Notes under the pieces: generated by a model
The model's input: the letters and a program-made list of their open reading frames with translations, nothing else
What the model was told of the DNA's origin: nothing
The model's database searches: none
Position numbers and translations under genes: made by a program
NCBI GenBank assembly: GCA_021399435.1
Contig: JAJTUP010000004.1
Span: 1,302,001-1,366,000 of the forward strand
Origin: Diaporthe sp. PMI_573
Taxonomy: Eukaryota; Ascomycota; Sordariomycetes; Diaporthales; Diaporthaceae
DNA length: 64,000 nt
Reading direction: 5' to 3'
Shown here: positions 34,027-46,100 of the stretch, piece after piece
Position numbering within the stretch: the stretch's first letter is position 1
How the letters are laid out: the number at the start of each line of letters is the position of its first letter

Positions 34027-37000
34027 TCAGTGGAACAGCCCCGGCAACCCCACAGCCTGAGGCCCGCTGCTCCTGGGCGCGGCCATCTCCTCCTCGAACT
34101 CGAGGAACCCGGTGGCGGCGATGAGCACCATGAACGACTCGGCCAGCTCCTCGACGGCGCCCTCGAGGAGGCGCGCCGCCTCCTTGTTGTTGTTGATGCT
34201 GATGTTATTACCACCACCGCCCTCGCCAGCACCGGCACCGCCGATGCCGGCGCTGCGCTTGAGGGTCTGCACGACGAGCATCCTATGCTCGGAGAGGAAG
34301 CGGCGCGCGGGGCCCTGCGCGACGCTGCTCTGGGGCCCGCGGGTGAGCACGGCTGCGCAGACGACGCGGGCCACGCGGACCAGCAGCGCGTAGTGCCTCT
34401 CCAGAGAGGCTGTGGCGCCGGACCCACGTGCCTGCTGTTCGAGCAGCTCCGGGTCTGCCGCGAAGAGGCCTGACTGCTCGATGGCTGGGAAGAGGTTCGC
34501 CTGCAGGGCGTGCTTGGCGCCGTCGCGCGTCTGGCAGATGGACAGCAGCAGGGCGAGCCTGGCGTTCCAGAGGAGCTCGGTCTCGGCGTTCCCTGTTTTG
34601 GGGGTTGTTAGCTTCTGCTGGTTCTGTGTTGGTTGGTGGAGTTGGTGGCGCATAGGAGGGGTTGGGAGGTGTTGGCTTGGCTTGGGATTGGCTGGTTTGG
34701 TTTCGAGGGACTCACTTGTTTGGGCGATCTCGAGCCACTCCGCCAGCACGGACCTGAGCGAGTCGACCAGGATCCCGATGAAGTTGAGCCTGTTCAGGTT
34801 CTCAATAATGTACGGGTCGTCCTCGACGTTCCCCACCTTGACTAGCGCGTTGAGCAGGATGAGGGCCGCCGTCTGGCACGCGGTGTCACTCCCGTAGGCG
34901 TCGTCGCAGATGACATTCAGCAGCCTCTCCCCGTGCACGTGTATTGACTTGACCGTCTTGTGGCGGCTGGGCAAGAAGTCCTGGTCCTTCTGGACTATGC
35001 CCGCCAGGTAGCGGTAGCAGATGCTGTAATACAGGGCGCGGAGCTCCGAGCTCCCAGCCCATTTGCCGATGGCCGCCAGGCAGATTTGGAAAAGCTGGAA
35101 TAGTTTGTCGCTGACAAGGTCCCCAGCTCTCCGAACGTCTCCATTCTCCGATGTCGTTGTCGAGAAGTCGATCTTGAAGAGCAGGATCTTGGCCAACTTA
35201 GCCAGCTCATATGCCTCGTCTGGGCTATCGGACGCATATATCTCCAGGCTCGGGAGCACCGCCTGGAGAGCCTGGAGAAGGAACGACGTTTGTGCGCTGC
35301 CCTTGAATTCGTTTGACTCGAACATGACTAGCAGCACGTTGCTCCAATACCTGAGGACTTTGAGGCGGAAAGAGCTCAGCTGTTTTTGCCGGTTCGAGAA
35401 CTCCAGAAATTCCACGAGGAGCACTTCTTCCCTGTCCAGTAACTCTATGTCCTTCTCGGCGGCAATCTGACCCTGGCTAGCGAATTCGCTGCGTTTCAAT
35501 ATTAGTATGTCCTTGACCCTGTCGATATTGTATATCGGGTTGCCATCCGCATCCTCAGCCAAGCAGGGCCTCAAGTCTAGGTCACGGTAGTATTGAAATT
35601 GTGGTGGTGGCACTTCCCAGTTCTGCCCATCCGGCGGAAGGAAATCGAAGAGATCGAAGATGCTCGAGACTGCCATGAGTTCGCCATCGTCACCCTTAAG
35701 CTGTCCATTCAAGGCGTCGATAAGCCGCCGTTTGAAGTGCGGCAGTCTGTGCTGGGAGACACTACACAACTCAATGCTGGCGTATTCGAGAGTGACGGCG
35801 CGAAGGGCAAGGAAGGCTATGAAGGTCATCGATGATTCGGTTATCAGGAATTCGGGCCCAGCCATTAGCTGCCCATCCCAAGACAAGGACGGCTGGATAG
35901 GGATTTCGCCGAGAAGTAGGTGAAAGAGAAACTCGTTGTCCCTGAGCTCAGACAACACGATGGATGCTGTCAAAGGCGATGTCCAGAGGATTCGGAGGAT
36001 TCTCATGATCTTGAACTTCAGTTCAATCGTCCATCGCCACATGCCCGTCTCTTCGTCACCGAAAGGCGTCTCAAGGAGGACCCGTAACAGGTTGTGGAAC
36101 ATGGAGGTGCGCGAGTCGAAGTCTCCTTCGGTCTCGACGGACACTGAGTCCATGCCACACCGGAAGCCCAGGAACAAGTGGGCTATAGTGGGTTGGTTCG
36201 GTGTTGCCTGCAGACAGGCAAAAAGGAAATCAAGGATGTACAACTTGATCAGATAGTTTGGTGAGTCTGCTCCTCGCGCCAAGTCGAGAGGAGCTGTCAA
36301 TTCTGCAATGAACGACCCGGATATGGATTCAGCGTCGCCATTGGATTCCAAAGCCACAATGGCTTTGTTGCGATGCGTCTGTCCGAAGTGGCCGGGGTTC
36401 CAAGCTGAGGCTATCCTTGCCGAGGACGAGACCTTCTCCAGCAGTTTCAGACACGAGAGTGTCAACGCGGGGTGGCCCATGCCGCAATAGCGGCCTAGAT
36501 TCACGATCAGAGGAAGGTGGTTCATCAATCCATCGGTGAAAGATGTATACGACGTCGCCACGGGTTCCCTCTTTATCAACTGACTTCGGAGAAGCGGGCG
36601 CACAAGATCGGCGTACGTATCTTGCATGTCGAGAACTTTGCTGACAACTTCAATGGCGCGCAGAGTGCTCAATATGATCGGTGAATCTGGAGGTGCGCTA
36701 GCGAGCTGGGCGACATCATCAGGGTGTCTTTGGTTAACTGCTTCGAAAAGTGCAGCCATCACTCGCTCGTTCAACATCCATTCCATCACACGCGCGAAAG
36801 GATGAAGTCTGATGTAGGTGGCGAGATCCGTCGTCGCAATAATGGAGTCCACAGGGATGTTCGTTTCGTTGCCCAGCACAATCAGATCTTCGTTGAATGT
36901 GTCGAGGCACAACAGCGCAAACTCAAGACAACTCAGCCGCAGCATCCTCATCTGTGTCATATCTTGCAAGGATCCAGAGTTCTCGGCCAAGACGAAACCC

Positions 37001-39386
37001 AGGACATAGTCCACGTAGGGATCGATTCCTGGCATCCTGACCTGGGAGCCCAGGTCCTCTGGAAAGGGGAGAGCATCACTCAACGGTGACGACTCGTTGA
37101 CGGGGGAGATGAGTGAGTTCAGGAATTGGACAACTGCGTTCGGCTCCTCAAATCCACGAGAAAGTTCCAGTAGCTGCCTTCGCATTTGAGCAGCTGGGGT
37201 TTGGTTGGTTGGCCCAACCGGCTGACGCCCTTGTATCTGAGGCGGGTTGTGCTGTCCAGTCGCCCACGAGTCGAGTACGGCCCACATTATGGTGCCTTCC
37301 TCGTCCGTCTTGCGACTCATCAGCGCCCGTAGTGCGTAGAAGGTGTAGGACTTCAGCCGGGGAGGAATCGAGGTGCTGGCCAGAAGGAAAAGCCCCTGCA
37401 CCAGGTTGAAGTCATCTGTAAGGAGGAATGTCCTGACATCCTCACTTTGTGACGATAGTTTAGTGATGAGTCTCAGATAACACTCCAGCATCATGGCTGA
37501 TTCAGGTTCGGCCTCGGCTTGTTCTGGTGGGGGCTTTCCGGAACGGTAGATGTGTGATTGTGATGTAGAAGGTCGCTCCCGGAGTTTGACCGTGAAGAAA
37601 TGAAGTTCCTTGAAGATTTGAGTCCACGTGAGTGAGAGTGATTTCCGCATCTTGCCAGATGCCGGCTGACTCTCATCTAAAAGGAAGTTGTGGGCGGCTG
37701 TAGCACAGGCATCGTCATCCGAGAGGGACTGCAGCATCTCACAGAAGGCGCTGACCAGTGGTGTGGAAGCTCTTCGGGAAGCCCAGTGCAGAAAGCCCGC
37801 CAGGTTGCTATCAGGGTCCGTCCAGAAAGCTGAGGCTGCATCAGGCCGGCCTTCATACGCGTAGGCAATGATCAAGAGGAATCGTTCCAGATCCAAATCT
37901 TGCTCATGAGTTTGACTGAGCTGGCGTTGTTCGTCTTCTTCGCTGCGCATTCTGCGAAGTGCGTCTGGGAGATTCGAGATTAGGCCCTCTACCAAGTTCT
38001 CTAGGTGAACCATGAGGACTGTCTGAAAAGGGTCTGAGAACTGAGCAGCATCGAGAAGAGAGGGCGACTTTCTCTGTAGCCAATGCCGTAACCCCAGTCG
38101 ACCAGCGTCTTGCCATTCCGGAGTCTTCACATCCGCGGCAACGGAAAGAATGAAGTCAAAGGCGCCAGCTTTCATAGCCTCGTTGAAAGGCCCGAAGAAC
38201 GTCTCCTCATCTGCACCCATGTCAGCGTGTGTGAGATCGTCACAATGCTGTTACATACCAAATTTTTGCCTGCCCGTCTCGCCAATCTGGGTGAACCAGC
38301 CCGAGTATTCAGCAATCCACCATACTTGTACTGCGGCATGAAGATATGGCATAACCCAGGTGTCGTCATCGGGTTGCTTGCAGATCAACTTGTTGAACTC
38401 CTCTCCTTCTTCCTGGGTACTGCTCCCCTCGGTGGATCCGAAACAAGAGACATAGGCACCAATGACAGGGAAAAAGTGGACTGAAGGAACGAGTTAGCAC
38501 GAACATCTGGGCCACTCCTGGGAACTGTTCATACCTAGGAGGTGATCGTAACGATCTGCTCTTTGCAAATATTTGAGTAGTTGCTTGAAGTCGTCCGGTT
38601 TCGCGTGACGTTTCTCAATCGCGCTGGCCATAACCAAAGCCAGCAGTTCGTGTTGCTGGGCAAGGCTGACCCTAGAGAATTCGACCACCTCGTGGTAAGG
38701 CAGCCGAGGGGCAGCGCCGGAGTAGACGACATTCGCGGTTGTCATTCGGTCCGCAAGCTTCTGGAACCAATTCTTGATATCTTGCATCGCTGCCATACAC
38801 CGGGAAACAATCTTCGCGTTATCCCTTCCGCCGTATATGTTCTCGGTGACGTAGGTGCCAAAGGCATCTTGTAGGGGGCCGAGCTCTTCATCGTCCGAGG
38901 TCCGTATCTGGATACAGAGTCGCATGCAGTCCAGCAGGTACCTGCGTTGTTGGTGGAATCGGATGACACCGCATTCCAGCAGTGGGCGGCCGAGGGTTCG
39001 AGTGTCGTCCTGAGATTCGAGAAGCAGTTTCGCAGAGTCTACCTCGTCAAGGTCTAGCTCGTCGGCCAGCTGGAGCGCCATCTCCTGGAATTCAGCATTG
39101 ATCGAGTAGATCTCGTCATCAACCGAGATCTTTCCTGTTGTGAGAACCCCCAAAATTAGCATCGGCCTCTCGCTGTCCGAGGTTCATTCATGGAGGACGA
39201 ACCAGTCTTGACAGCATCGCGGCTAGCATTGCTCCTGGGCCGCTTGTCAAGGAGCTTCTTGAAAGCCTCGGCATGGGCGTCGAGCTCCTGCTCGAGGAGG
39301 TGGAGGCTCTCGAAGCGATGCTCGCAGGCTGCGACCAGCTCTCGGTGGAGAGCCTGAAGGCCATCCAGGGCAGTAACTTCGGCCAT
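34027..39386 (-). CDS. NUP192: Inner-ring nucleoporin Nup192 (Nup205 family)
   Basis: Five exons: 39386-39203, 39134-38535, 38480-38259, 38210-34716, 34592-34027; all joins keep frame, giving 1,688 aa, the usual size for this alpha-solenoid nucleoporin. Start MAEVTALDGLQALHRELVAA; conserved family stretches include DDEIYSINAEFQ, LDLDEVDSAKLLLE, TWVMPYLHAAVQVWWIAEYSGW and FGPFNEAMKAGAFDFILS. Nup192 is a core scaffold of the nuclear-pore inner ring, binding Nic96 and Nup53. The intron at 34715-34593 has GTGAGT, AGCTAACA and AAACAG signals yet is 123 nt with no stop, so retention would insert 41 residues. The C-terminus is Gly/Asn/Ala-rich before ESFMVLIAATGFLEFEEE. It is head-to-head with TEL1, 777 bp between starts. 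Confidence 0.93.
34593..34715 (-). other. Frame-preserving, stop-free intron of NUP192
   Basis: A 123-nt intron with strong donor, branch and acceptor. Both spliced and retained forms are translatable; the retained form adds a Pro/Gln/Lys-rich loop of 41 residues. The spliced form gives the better helical continuity (WLEIAQT joined to RNAETELLW). Confidence 0.8.
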
Positions 39387-40163
39387 GGTGAACTGCTCTG
39401 CTGTGCTGTTCTCAACACATCGCAATGTCTTCCGTTTCGTTTCCGCCGAATCGGTCTGGCAGCACTGAAGTCAATGTGGGGTGCTGCAGTGGTTCTCGTC
39501 GGCCCAGCAGAGAGAGGCGCTGACGCTGTCGAACTTTTGGGGGCAGGGAAGCTGTCGCGTACCGTATGTACACAAATTTGGCGGCAACGCGGTTGGCCGT
39601 CCACGGTTGCCCCAGGGGCCGGGTTTGTTAGACTTTCTGCAGCCTTGTTGGGCCCTTCCCCAATCATAGAACCGCTAAATGTGGACCTGGATCACAAATG
39701 GCCAGAGCTCCAGCTCCGGACTGACAGGGGTGTCCCCGGAACATGCAAGAGAAGTTGCATCGGAGCGCTTTCAACGCCAACTCCTTCCTGCCCGCCTGCC
39801 TGCCTGATCTCACCTCACATAGCTGCACTGCACTCTTTCACATCATGGATTTCAGGACCGAAAACACCACCAGACCAAATCCTTTGCACAACATATGAGG
39901 CTGACCTGTGCACCTGGAACCTATGCCGAGAAGAGACCCTGCCACATATCGGTCTCGTAATCAAGGATGGTTCATCTAATTCCTGCCCATCGCAGTTCCC
40001 ATATTACGGCATTGGTCCTGGCGTGTGGTTGTTGATTCCGTGCAACTGGAACCCAGCCTTGCCCTGCCTCCTTCCACTCCTGATTTACTCTGCCTCACTA
40101 CAGGCCGCATAGTATTGGGGTACAATCTCGCATTGATGAAATCCCTGGTCGTTGGTCCTCACA
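39387..40163. promoter_or_regulatory. Divergent promoter between NUP192 and TEL1
   Basis: The 777 bp between the two start codons contain the control regions of both genes. Plus-strand open frames here overlap the NUP192 5' end and are not supported. No clear TATA box was seen. Confidence 0.5.
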
Positions 40164-43100
40164 ATGCCTCCACGGAAGACGGCCTTGAGGTCTCAGGTCA
40201 CCAATATTGCGCAGCTCAAAAGCTTGATTACCGGAACTGCGGTGACACTTCGGAGTGAAGCGCTGCAAGGTCTGTCACCAACACTCAGCCATTCTGGCCG
40301 GGTATAATAAGCTACTAAACCTTTCACAGACCTGACCTCTTTCTTCGAGAATCCTACTTTGAACCGGTAAGGCTCATGTGTTCTGCTTCCAACGATCTCA
40401 AGCTAAGGACACTTTTAGCGAGGCTTTGAAAGACAAGGAATACCACAGCATCTGTGAAGCCTTGTTCCATGCAGCTCTGGTTGACAAGACGGTGTCATTG
40501 AGTGGGAAAGGTACTGGGAAGGCGAACGAGCGGCTCGGCTATTGTGCTAAGGCGTTGCGTGAGACTGTTAATCATGGCGTTTCCAGGTTCAAAGGCAAAA
40601 CTGTGAGAGCCGTCATCGACCACATCACGGACACGCTTCCCACGTACGACGGGGATTTCTTCGAGCCTCTCGCACAGGATTACATGCAGACGCTTGTGAT
40701 TCTACTCGAAAGCCCAACACACGTCGAGAACCTGGCTCTGAAAGATGGCAACGGCTGGAACCAGTGTGTCATGTTTTTCGTCGACAGGATTTCCAACCTT
40801 TTGGACGGCACTGATTCTGCCCCTGCGTCCGTCTTAAATGGGCGAGACTCGCCAGCGCCTGGAACAGCTCGTCAGTCCTCGGTTGGCCCTTCGAGCGCTC
40901 GCTCGCGCCTGGGCACCCAGCGTGGTGCTGTTCAAGTCCCGCGCAATGATCTGTTGTTGCTCCTCCAATGTCTACAGTCCCTTTTCTCGGCCCCGAATGC
41001 GCCCTACATGTCAAAGCGTAAAGAGGTCGTCGATGCTGTCCTGCGGGTGTTGCGACTGCGCTTCGATTTGGACAAGCTGCACAGGTTTGCCTTTTCGATA
41101 CTGAACATCCTTTTGTTGCAAACTGCCGGTGACGATCCCGCCCTCGGTCAGCACCTAACAAGGGAGCTCGTGCCCCTGCTTGGATACTGGTGGCAGCGCC
41201 GGACCCTCGACAAAGATGAACTCCAGTTCTTGGTCCGGGATGAAATGCTAAAGACCATGCATGCCATCAGCGTCTACCTGGATTACTTATTGCAGGATGA
41301 CCCGGCCGCGGCTCTCCTTCAGCAGGTAGAAGAGCTCTTGGACGAACTTTGGGGCGAATACTCTTCGCGCAACCCACGAGCGCGCCTTCAACTCGACGAC
41401 GTGACCTTTTCATCTCTGCAAGCCTCACCTGGCCATTTTGCTACAGACCTATTTGCTCTAAAGCCTTTCAGTCAACATGCCGAACGCCGCTGGGCCTTCA
41501 TTGCGATCATGTCTCGCCTCGAGTTCATCTTCTTGCAGCATTCAAAAAGCAACTCGCAGCGGCTGGCGACTGAGGACAGCCAGCCAAGGAAGAGACAACG
41601 CCGCGCTGGAGGTTCCAACAGGATACACCAAAAAATGCTGTCATCCGATGTAGCAACCAAGCTGACATCACTGCAAATGCTGCCATTTTTCTTGCCTCTG
41701 AGCAATCTGGATCAAGAGGAAGTTCTGACGGTGATGGAGGACTTGTTGCCCATGATAGGCGACAAGCAAGGCCTTCTGTCGTCCTGGGCAATGATTGCAT
41801 GTGCTAGGTACGTCGTATTCCAAGGTTTACTGAGCAATCCACTCACCATCCATGAACAGTTGTGCTCTCGAATGTCAGGCGAAAGACGAAAACGCCGAGG
41901 CACGGTGGAAACAGGTATGGCAGCTAGCGGTCAGATCCATCAGCATCCCTAGCACTTGCCGAGCAGCATGCGTACTGCTTCATGTCATTCTTCAAACACG
42001 GCTGGTACCACACCATGCGATCGCAAATGATGTCAACAACATAGTGACAATGGCCGATATATGCGGACCGGCTGCTCTTCTTGACTCATCTCTGGTATTC
42101 ATGCATTGCCTGGCCAATGTAAGAAATTCTATGGTCCCTAGTGCCAGCCAAAAGACATCTAGCTTCATAATCCGATGGGCATTTACAATGTGGCGACCCT
42201 GTAAGTCCGGTTCATTCCCTAATCATCCGCAGGTGAAGTCGCAGCGGGCCGACTGGCTCTTGACTGACAATGTTCAGCGGAAACAATCTACGCATCATCA
42301 CTGGCAAATAACATGGCACCGATTGACCTAGTCAATCTTCTCCTTTTATGCTGTGGTGTGCCTCAATTTGAGGTTCCGAGGCAAATGGGGCTGGTGGGCG
42401 GTAGTCTCAGCCAGTTCTGGAAATGCTACAACGACACCATTCCGATGACGCGATATCTGCTGCTACTGGGTGAGGACGACGTCGCAGGACGGAGCCAGCA
42501 TGTATTAGAGTTTTCGGACGGGGATGATGGAGGGCAGTTCTCTGAAACAGACGAGATGTCCAACTCGCAGCCATCAAGCTCTCAGACCTCCAAGACACTT
42601 GTTCTGGATTTGCTCCATCCTAAGCTGGTCGACTTTGTCGAGATGCTAGAGCCTGCTTCGCAAACGGGAATTCGGCGGGGCGACGATACAATGATGCACC
42701 TATCCACCGATCGTCTGCGAAGTTTGGTGGCATGCTTGATCTCGGGCAGCATTCTCTTATCGCACCTCGAAGTCACGGAACATCGGGGGGCGAATGATGT
42801 CAATACCACGTTATCAAGTTTGTGGGAAAGGGTCTTCCGGGTGGTTACATCATCTAAGAGCAGTGAATCTTTCGAGTTGATCCTGGCGATGCTGGCTCCC
42901 TACGTCCCTCCTTTGGACTCGGCGCGAGCGCAGCAATTCTGCAGCAAAGAGCCACATCTTCTGCAACTCTTCTCCAGACTATCAGGCATGATAGACGAGC
43001 AGCGCGATCAACAGAGACCCACACAGGACCTTGACGCTATGGACGTGGACGACGAGTTCGAGTCACAAGACAGACGGAAGAAACCTGGCCAGAGAGGCTT

Positions 43101-46100
43101 CGTCGCACCAAGAAAAAAAGTTGCGTCAAGTATGAGCGCCAACGCCTTCTTCGAAACGACGAAAGAAAGAATCCAGCTTTTCTCAGAGTACTTCAGCGAC
43201 CCTGGAAAGGTCGGGCTTATTCCTGAGACTTTCATGGACAAATTTCTCTCGCTCGAGGACGATGAATTCCTTCTTTGCAGAGAATTCCTCGTCGAACTTC
43301 TTCAGTCTGACTTCGGCAATGTCTCCAACTACGCCAGAGATATTGTTGAGCAGACTGCGGCCATAGTCTTCAAGGATAAATACAAGACATGCGAGGTCGC
43401 CTTGTGCACGCTGGTCGACGTGCTCCTTTCCTTCGCACCTGTCTGGTCCATGGGCGAGGGTGATCCTGACGTTGTCAACCCATTTGTGGATCTTTACAAT
43501 CTGCTGGTGAAGTCAGTTTGGCCCAACAACTTGATGTCCCCGGAGGTCCAATTGTCGTACTCTGGACTCCTTCTTCACCTGTGGGAGATCAACGCGCAAT
43601 TTCACAAGGACAAGAAATCGTTGGTAGCACCCCCTCACAAGACCTTGCTCTCAACACCCGAGAGCCTCGCCAACACTCGTGCCGACGTTCGTGACCCACG
43701 ACCAGGCCCTTTATGGGAGGGTGGCATGCGCGCTAAATTTTATATTGCACCCAGGCTGACCAGGATTTTCGAATTCTTTGTTGTAAGCACCCACGAAGAT
43801 ATTTTCGTCGACATCTTGGAAGCCTTGCCAACCGATCCAGAGGTTATGGAGGGTATCGGTTTGCGAGTTTTCGTCTTGGCCGGTCTTGGTTGCAAGTGTC
43901 CAACGCTGCTAAGGCGGTGTGTCTACCACATTGTCGAGACATCTGGAAAGGTCGTCGGATCTGCCAAGTATGCCACCCGCGGCATGAAGATGGTCTCGCT
44001 GGCCAGGTCATTGAAATCCCCTCAGGAGCTCTTCCAGTGGTTCGCGCCCCAGCTTCTCTATACCTGGCTTGAGAAGGACTCCTTCGAAGATATTCCATTC
44101 AGCATATTCGGCTTTGCCTGTCTTGATGACCTCCTTCAGCGATCAAGCATAGAGGCTACAGCCCATATGATCATGCGAAGCCAAGATGAAGCAGTGAATG
44201 GCTTGGCCAGTAGGCTCAAAGTCACCCCTGTGGAGTTGGTTGAGCAAGGATTCTCTAAAATCATGGCGTATTCGATCATGCATGATCTTTACACGTCGAA
44301 AGACTCTTCAACGTCATCGGAATCTCGAGTTCGACAACTCCTGGGGAAAGAGCGTTACCTTGATCGTATTTATCGTACTTTCGCAGATATTGTAGGACAT
44401 TTCTGCGATGTCATCGACCAGGAGGGTGCGATTGAAGATTCGTGGCGCAAGGACGAAACTTTCGCATATGCTGCGGACTTCATGGACCAGATCAAGAGCT
44501 GTGGCCAATCCTCGACAGCTCTAGGACCTAATCAGCAGCCTTTGTACAAGGGAAAGTACCTCGTCCGGGCAATATCCCATCTGGTCCGAAGGACGAGTTA
44601 CGATATCATGTCCATTTGGACACCACCTCTAGTCACGTCTGTGGCGCGGAGGCTCTTGAACACTATTCATCCAGCTCTGGGACCATTGCATGCATTGTCG
44701 GTTATCCGCAAGGTTCGAATCTTGGTATGCCTTGCTGGGGTCCAAACGACGTCTTCATATCCTCTCGAGATGCTCCTACGGTCAATCCGGCCTTTCCTCT
44801 CGAACTCACAGTGTGCGGATGAAGCTCTCGCCATGAGCAACTGGCTTATATCCCAAGGCCGCGTTAACTTGGCACAGACACCTTCATTCCTAGCTGGCTA
44901 CGCTTTGTCTACACTGGCCAGTTTGAGAATGTTTTTGGAGTCCAGTCAAGCCAGTTCTATGGAGGAGAGCCAATTCAAGTCGACCGTGAGCAAAGCTCAG
45001 AATTTCCACGTCTGGTTCGTCAAGCTGCTGAAGGGTTACGACTCGAATTCAGCCGCCTTCAAGTCAGATACCCAGGCGCAAGCGTTCAAAGCCATCATCG
45101 AGTCAGCATCGAACATTCGATCGTCGGGGAACTCTCAGAAAGACACACAAGAAAGCAGGCTCCTGCTCGAAATATTGAAGGATGCCGAGCAGGAGGACCA
45201 GCTACTCAACGAGTCTGCTCGGGAGCTAGCTCTGCGAATGCTTTGTGGTGAATTCAAGATCCCGAAGGCCAACAGAGACGACATAATCGACACTGATGAG
45301 GACGCACGCGCCCACGGACCAATGATCTGGAAGAGTTGCAGGGCCGTCAACTCCAGTAAGGAGTATCTCACATGGGCAGGACGAGTCGTTGGGACTTCCT
45401 ATGCGGCGTCTGGCAGTATCCCGCGCGATGTCCTAAGAGAATCACAATTACCATACTACCAGAGGACGATGGGAATCAATGGTGATTCTGTACACGGTTT
45501 GCTGAGACTGTTAGCAAACCTGACATTGAGGGACAACTCGATCCATGCTGGTCTTGCGGAGTCTGCCTTGAGACAGATTGTGTCTCACGCGTCCTCTACA
45601 GAAGATCACGACCTGATTTCTGACTGCAGTCGAAGTCTTCCAGAGAACCTCCTCGCATCGTCAGATTGGTCACAGTATCAGACACCGCCTACAGACAGCG
45701 GGGGGGTCAAACACACCAAGGACGGCCTGTTCGAGGCTGAGAACATTGAGTCGTCTTCTTGGGCTCAAGACATATCTATCCATCTTGCATGCTCTGTGAA
45801 AGGCAACGCAGTCCTGACGACCCTGCCCTCGATTCTGAGCGAGATCGATGGCTTTGCTGAGCAAGCCCTGCCCTTCATTGCCCACTTGGCACTTCTTGAG
45901 GAGCTCAACAGCCAGAGACCACTGAAACGGGGCTTGTCTGCAGCCTTAAAACAATGGCTAAAATCAAGTTCACCAGCAGCCAGTGACAACATCAAACTTA
46001 TGATCAATGTTATACTCCATCTGAGAACACGGCCATTCCCGAATGAAGGCTCGATTGCCGATAGATCGCATTGGCTTGACTTGGACCTGTCTAGTGTGGC

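Noticed and set aside
44700..44730. tRNA-like GGTTCGAATC box
   Set aside because: It lies within TEL1 coding sequence and there is no cloverleaf or A box around it.
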